Source: Deltaproteobacteria bacterium (GTDB taxonomy: Bacteria; Myxococcota_A; Polyangia; Polyangiales; Polyangiaceae). From it: DNA of 64,000 bases. A program made the translations under genes and the position numbers. This document shows, one piece after another, positions 60,715-64,000 of this stretch. The first letter of the stretch is position 1, and every line of letters starts with the position of its first letter. The stretch lies in assembly GCA_016218915.1 (NCBI GenBank), contig JACRCQ010000058.1:62001-126000 (forward strand), given 5' to 3'. Below the pieces are notes generated by a model. It was not told the DNA's origin, made no database searches, and saw nothing but the letters and a program-made list of their open reading frames with translations.

Positions 60715-62946
60715 TCATCCGGGCGCGCATTCGAAGACCAGCTTGTCGTCGAGCACGTCGATGGTCGCCCTGCCCCCTGCGGTGAGCTTCCCGAAGAGCA
60801 GCTCGTTGGCGAGCGGCATACGAATGGCTCGCTGGATGAGACGCGCCAGGGGGCGTGCGCCGAAGACCTCGTCGAATCCTTCCTTCGCAAGCCAACGCAT
60901 GGCGTCGGCGGAGACCTCCAGCGTCACCTTCTGCGCACCGAGCTGTCCCCGGAGCTCGTCGAGGAACTTTCCAACGATGCGCTCCATGATTTCCGGCGCG
61001 AGCTTCTCGAACGTCACGATGTCGGTGAGCCGGTTGCGGAACTCAGGGCTGAAGAGCTTCTCCACCGCCTTGAGCCCCTTGCCGACATCGGTGGATTGGC
61101 CGAAGCCGATCGACTTCTGGCTCATGTCGCGCGCGCCGGCGTTGCTGGTGAGAATCAGGATCACGTTGCGGAAGTCGGCCTGACGTCCGTTGTTGTCGGT
61201 CAGCGACGCGTGATCCATGACCTGCAGCAGGATGTCGAACAGATCCGGGTGCGCCTTCTCGATCTCGTCGAGCAGCAGCACGCAATGCGGGGTCTTGCGG
61301 ATCGCCGCGGTCAGCAGGCCACCCTGATCGTAGCCGACGTAGCCCGGAGGAGCGCCGATGAGCCGAGAGACCGTGTGCTTCTCCTGGTACTCGCTCATGT
61401 CGTAGCGCAAGAAGGACACTCCGAGGACCCGCGCCAGCTGCTTCGCCACCTCGGTCTTGCCAACGCCCGTGGGCCCGATGAACAAGAACGAGCCCACCGG
61501 CTGCGTCGGGAGCCCGAGCCCGGCGCGCGACAGCTTGATCGCTCCCACCACCGCGTCGACCGCTCGATCCTGGCCGAAGACGACCCGCTTCATCTCCTGA
61601 TCCAGCTCCCCGAGCCGATCGCGCTCTGTCTGCCCTGCATTCAGATCCGGGATCTGCGCGATTCGCGAGACCACCTCCTCGATGTCCCGGGCCCCCAGAT
61701 CCTGCTTGCGATCGTCCTTCACGCGCATCCGATTCTGCGCACCCGCCTCGTCGATGACGTCGATCGCCTTGTCCGGCAGGAACCTCTCGTTGATGTACCG
61801 CGAAGACAGCGTCGCCGCAGTCTGCAGCCCCTCGTCGGTGTACTTCACCTCGTGGAAGGCTTCGTATCGCTCGCGCAGCCCCTGCAGGATGAGCACGGTG
61901 TCATCGATGGAAGGCTCGCCGATGTCGATTTTCTGGAACCGGCGGATGAGAGCGCGATCACGCAGCAGGTGGCGCGTGTAGTCCTCGTGCGTGGTCGCGC
62001 CCACGCAGCGCAGGCGGCCATTCTGCAACACCGGCTTGAGCATGCTCGACACGTCCATCGAGCTTCCTGAGGCAGAGCCCGCACCCACGATCAGGTGGAT
62101 CTCGTCGATGAACAGAATCGGGTTGTCCTTGGTCTGCAGCTCGTCGAGCGCGCCCTTGAGCCGCTCCTCGAACTGCCCCCGGTACTTCGTGCCCGCAAGC
62201 AGCGAGCCCAGATCCAGAGCGAATATCTCGGCCCCTCGCAGGGGCTCCGGCACGTCGCCCGCGCAGATCCGCTGCGCCAGCCCTTCCACGATCACGGTCT
62301 TGCCCACGCCGGGGTCGCCTACCAGGATGGGGTTGTTCTTCGTGCGCCGGCAGAGCACCTGCATGATGCGCGATAGCTCGGGCTCGCGCCCGATCAACGG
62401 CTCGAGCTTGCCCTCCCTGGCCTGCTCGGTGAGGTTGATCGTCACCCGCTTCAGGGGCCGTTTGCGCTGACGCGGCTCGCCCTCCTCTTCGGAGTCGGCG
62501 TCGCTCTCGCCCGGCGCCTCCCGTGGCCCGTGCGAGACGTACTCGACCAGATCGAGCCGGGTGACCCCCTGGCGCAGCAGGAAGTAGCAGGCGTTCGATT
62601 CGGTCTCGCCGTAGATCGACACCAGCACGTCGTTGGCGTCGATCCTGTCCTTGCTGCTCGACTGCACGTGCAGGATCGCCCGCTCGAGCACGCGGCGGAA
62701 CCCCAGCGTCTGCTTGGGATCGTCGTCGCTGCCCTCGGGCAGCAGCGGCACCTGCTTGTCGAAGAACTCCTCCAGATCCGCGCGCAGCTGCTCCACGTCG
62801 ACGCCGCACCCGACCAGGGTGTCCTGCGCCGTGGTCTCGAAGATCAGAGAGAAGAGCAGGTGCTCTGGAGCGACGTACTCGTGGTGCCGCGACTTGGCTT
62901 CCTGTATGGCGGCCTGGATCGCAAGGCGGAGGGAGTGCTCACTCAT
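60715..62946 (-). CDS. clpA: ATP-dependent Clp protease ATP-binding subunit ClpA
   Basis: The 743-residue AAA+ unfoldase feeds substrates to ClpP. The Clp N-domain (about 1-140) is present, then Walker A1 GDPGVGKT at 210-217, Walker B1 LFIDE at 278-282, Walker A2 GPTGVGKT at 491-498 and Walker B2 LLLDE at 557-561. The ClpP-binding loop is IGF at 613-615. A charged linker after the N-domain is typical. The ATG at 62946 gives the standard N-terminus (MSEHSLRLAI). It follows clpS by 26 bases. Confidence 0.96.
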   Translation of the reverse strand: MSEHSLRLAIQAAIQEAKSRHHEYVAPEHLLFSLIFETTAQDTLVGCGVDVEQLRADLEEFFDKQVPLLPEGSDDDPKQTLGFRRVLERAILHVQSSSKDRIDANDVLVSIYGETESNACYFLLRQGVTRLDLVEYVSHGPREAPGESDADSEEEGEPRQRKRPLKRVTINLTEQAREGKLEPLIGREPELSRIMQVLCRRTKNNPILVGDPGVGKTVIVEGLAQRICAGDVPEPLRGAEIFALDLGSLLAGTKYRGQFEERLKGALDELQTKDNPILFIDEIHLIVGAGSASGSSMDVSSMLKPVLQNGRLRCVGATTHEDYTRHLLRDRALIRRFQKIDIGEPSIDDTVLILQGLRERYEAFHEVKYTDEGLQTAATLSSRYINERFLPDKAIDVIDEAGAQNRMRVKDDRKQDLGARDIEEVVSRIAQIPDLNAGQTERDRLGELDQEMKRVVFGQDRAVDAVVGAIKLSRAGLGLPTQPVGSFLFIGPTGVGKTEVAKQLARVLGVSFLRYDMSEYQEKHTVSRLIGAPPGYVGYDQGGLLTAAIRKTPHCVLLLDEIEKAHPDLFDILLQVMDHASLTDNNGRQADFRNVILILTSNAGARDMSQKSIGFGQSTDVGKGLKAVEKLFSPEFRNRLTDIVTFEKLAPEIMERIVGKFLDELRGQLGAQKVTLEVSADAMRWLAKEGFDEVFGARPLARLIQRAIRMPLANELLFGKLTAGGRATIDVLDDKLVFECAPG

Positions 62947-62972
62947 CGGCGTTCCATCGGCATCGGCTCCAT

Positions 62973-63293
62973 CTACGCCGCAGGTTCCACGGTGCACTTG
63001 AGCGGGTGCCCCTGCTCGCGTGCAAGGGCGGTCGCTTCCGCCTGCTTGGTCTCTGCAATGTCGCGCGTGAATGTTCCCGCGATCGCCTTGCCTTTGACGT
63101 GCACGTCGAGCATCAGCTGCGCCGCTGCCGCGGGCGTGTGGTGGAAGATTCGGACCAGGATCATCTGCACGAAGTCCATGGTCGTGTAGTCGTCGTTATG
63201 CAAGATCACGTTGTAGGGGCGGGGCCTTCTCGTGGAGGTGTGCTCCTCGGTGACCACCTCGCCGTCCAGCTCGCGCTCTTCTCGCTCTCCCAT
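62973..63293 (-). CDS. clpS: ATP-dependent Clp protease adaptor ClpS
   Basis: The 106-residue adaptor delivers N-degron substrates to ClpA. Asn33/Asp34 lie in HNDDYTTMDFV and His65 in VHVKGKA, the ligand contacts of the N-degron pocket; a Met gatekeeper is present at 39. The N-terminal 24 residues are flexible and charged, as needed for ClpA engagement. It lies between the CULT gene (21 bases) and clpA (26 bases). Confidence 0.95.
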   Translation of the reverse strand: MGEREERELDGEVVTEEHTSTRRPRPYNVILHNDDYTTMDFVQMILVRIFHHTPAAAAQLMLDVHVKGKAIAGTFTRDIAETKQAEATALAREQGHPLKCTVEPAA

Positions 63294-63314
63294 GGCTCGA
63301 TTCCTAGCACACTA

Positions 63315-63752
63315 CTACGACCCGTCGGGGCCTGCGCCCGGATCCTCGACCAGCCGATCGCACACCAGACCCCAGAACGCGCGCGTCGCGGACCGGAAAG
63401 CCCAGCCCAGGTGGACACCGCACCGGGCGCACGTCTGCACCGTCCAGCCGTAACCGGCAAACCAGGCGAATTCCGTGGACTCCTGCCCACTCCGCCGGCA
63501 CCCCGGAGCCTCGGAATAGCACGCGATGTGGAACACCAGGCCGTGCGGATTGGCGAACGTGTGACGATGCGCCCCGTCGATCTCCACGCGCCGGTCGGTC
63601 GTCGTCACCTTGTTCCCGCACCGCGCGCAGAGCACGCCTTTGCGCGCCTCCTCCGTCCCGTCCTCGGGATCGGTACGGGACTCCGACGCCGTGCCCCCGC
63701 CCAGGCCTCGACGGTGCTGCAGGCATACAAAGGGCCGGACTTCCACGTTCAT
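63315..63752 (-). CDS. CULT-domain protein (bacterial cereblon-like)
   Basis: The 145-residue protein is a single CULT domain, the fold of the thalidomide-binding domain of human cereblon, after a polar N-terminal stretch. Four Cys (42, 45, 108, 111) in two CxxC pairs should bind zinc. The aromatic cage is Trp97, Trp103, Trp117 and Phe119, with the same spacing (6, 14, 2) as human Trp380, Trp386, Trp400, Phe402. FANPHG at 67-72 matches the FVNPHG element, and FWGL near 126-129 is also kept. It is cytoplasmic by sequence. The gene is directly upstream of clpS and clpA, so it probably acts with them; this is inference. Confidence 0.88.
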   Translation of the reverse strand: MNVEVRPFVCLQHRRGLGGGTASESRTDPEDGTEEARKGVLCARCGNKVTTTDRRVEIDGAHRHTFANPHGLVFHIACYSEAPGCRRSGQESTEFAWFAGYGWTVQTCARCGVHLGWAFRSATRAFWGLVCDRLVEDPGAGPDGS

Positions 63753-63782
63753 GCGTGTTCGGGCTCGCGTCCGAGGCCAGCC

Positions 63783-63838
63783 AGGGTAGCACCCGTCCGC
63801 AGTCGATCCAATCGGGTGATCGTGCGTTCTTCCGCACG
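63783..63838 (-). promoter_or_regulatory. candidate promoter and inverted repeat before the CULT-clpS-clpA operon
   Basis: On the minus strand TTGGAT (63811-63806), a 17-base spacer and TACCCT (63788-63783) form a plausible sigma-70 promoter. Upstream of it cgtgcg-ttcttc-cgcacg (63821-63838) is a perfect 6-base inverted repeat that may bind a regulator or serve the divergent gene. Both are weak consensus calls. Confidence 0.4.
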
Positions 63839-63885
63839 GGCCACTGACGTGTTAATCCTGATCGCGACAGGACAGGAGGCGACGG

Positions 63886-64000
63886 ATGGCGTTCGCAGGA
63901 GATGGTTCCACGACCGTAGAGCGCTCGGCTGCAATGTCGATCTACCTGAAGACCCCCCGGGTGCTCTGGGGCGCCATGCTCACGGCATCGCTGCTCTTCT
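63886..64000 (+). CDS. start of a membrane protein, truncated by window edge
   Basis: The first 38 residues are visible: a short polar stretch, then SIYLKTPRVLWGAML and TASLLF, probably the first membrane helix. A strong ribosome site (aggagg) lies 7 bases upstream of the ATG. It is divergent from the CULT operon. Family unknown. Confidence 0.6.
   Translation, partial: MAFAGDGSTTVERSAAMSIYLKTPRVLWGAMLTASLLF

Noticed and set aside
1..64000. tRNA, rRNA or known small RNA genes
   Set aside because: No cloverleaf-like segments with conserved T-loop or anticodon arm and no rRNA-like stretches were seen in the intergenic regions.
1..64000. Mobile elements, integrase or prophage signs
   Set aside because: No transposase, integrase, terminal inverted repeats or sharp change of codon use were noticed.

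Overview
The window looks like a chromosomal segment of a myxobacterium (Myxococcota, probably Polyangia). The signs are high GC with GC-biased third codon positions, two eukaryotic-type Ser/Thr kinases, many lipoproteins with long Gly/Ser/Ala-Thr linkers and Cys-rich domains, MopE-type repeats, a subtilase ending in a MYXO-CTERM-like tail, and a long operon built around sigma-54. It is gene dense: no gene-free stretch exceeds about 230 bases. I see no tRNA, rRNA, CRISPR array, insertion sequence, integrase or phage gene. The assignment rests on protein character, not on a marker gene.

Left part (1-18.9 kb). A leftward group holds a TPR protein, a transmembrane Ser/Thr kinase with a Gln/Met-rich linker and PEGA domain, and the start of an exported protein. 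A second leftward group, with start/stop overlaps, holds ccmB, a degenerate phosphoesterase, nadD and a Rossmann/DUF2520 protein. Next come a DUF2505 protein, a 13-repeat Cys-rich protein, a Cys-rich lipoprotein and a cell-surface subtilase. A leftward five-gene set follows: DUF362 protein, polyferredoxin, hemerythrin, cupin and an FGE-type lipoprotein.

Middle part (19-37 kb). A rightward housekeeping run has a saccharopine-dehydrogenase-like oxidoreductase, an aminotransferase, rpmE, DUF1385, prfA, an unknown gene and a HIT protein. It is followed by a NarM-like membrane protein, a shortened NFACT/RqcH-like protein, an unknown repeat protein and a SagB-type nitroreductase lipoprotein. A TetR-HlyD-permease-permease operon resembles ybh/yhi exporters but has no ATPase gene. 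Two lipoproteins (one a VanY-like peptidase) and a TerB-like protein close this part.

Right part (37-64 kb). A small membrane protein and a TPR-dynamin-like GTPase precede a compact rightward run: lptA-like, lptB, rpoN, hpf, ptsN, hprK, rapZ, ptsH, ptsI and a Ser/Thr kinase, ending in a clear terminator. This couples lipopolysaccharide transport, sigma-54, ribosome hibernation and a nitrogen-type phosphotransferase system that has no visible sugar permease. A set of envelope proteins follows: a Cys-rich lipoprotein, an outer-membrane lipoprotein, a beta-barrel candidate and a 5'-nucleotidase lipoprotein. Then come a MopE/IgGFc-binding lipoprotein and a PI-PLC-like lipoprotein.

The right edge holds the most interesting unit: a bacterial CULT-domain (cereblon-type ligand-binding) protein encoded directly upstream of clpS and clpA, apparently in one operon. 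The cereblon pocket residues are kept with exact spacing. This suggests, by inference only, a degron reader or regulator connected to ClpAP proteolysis.
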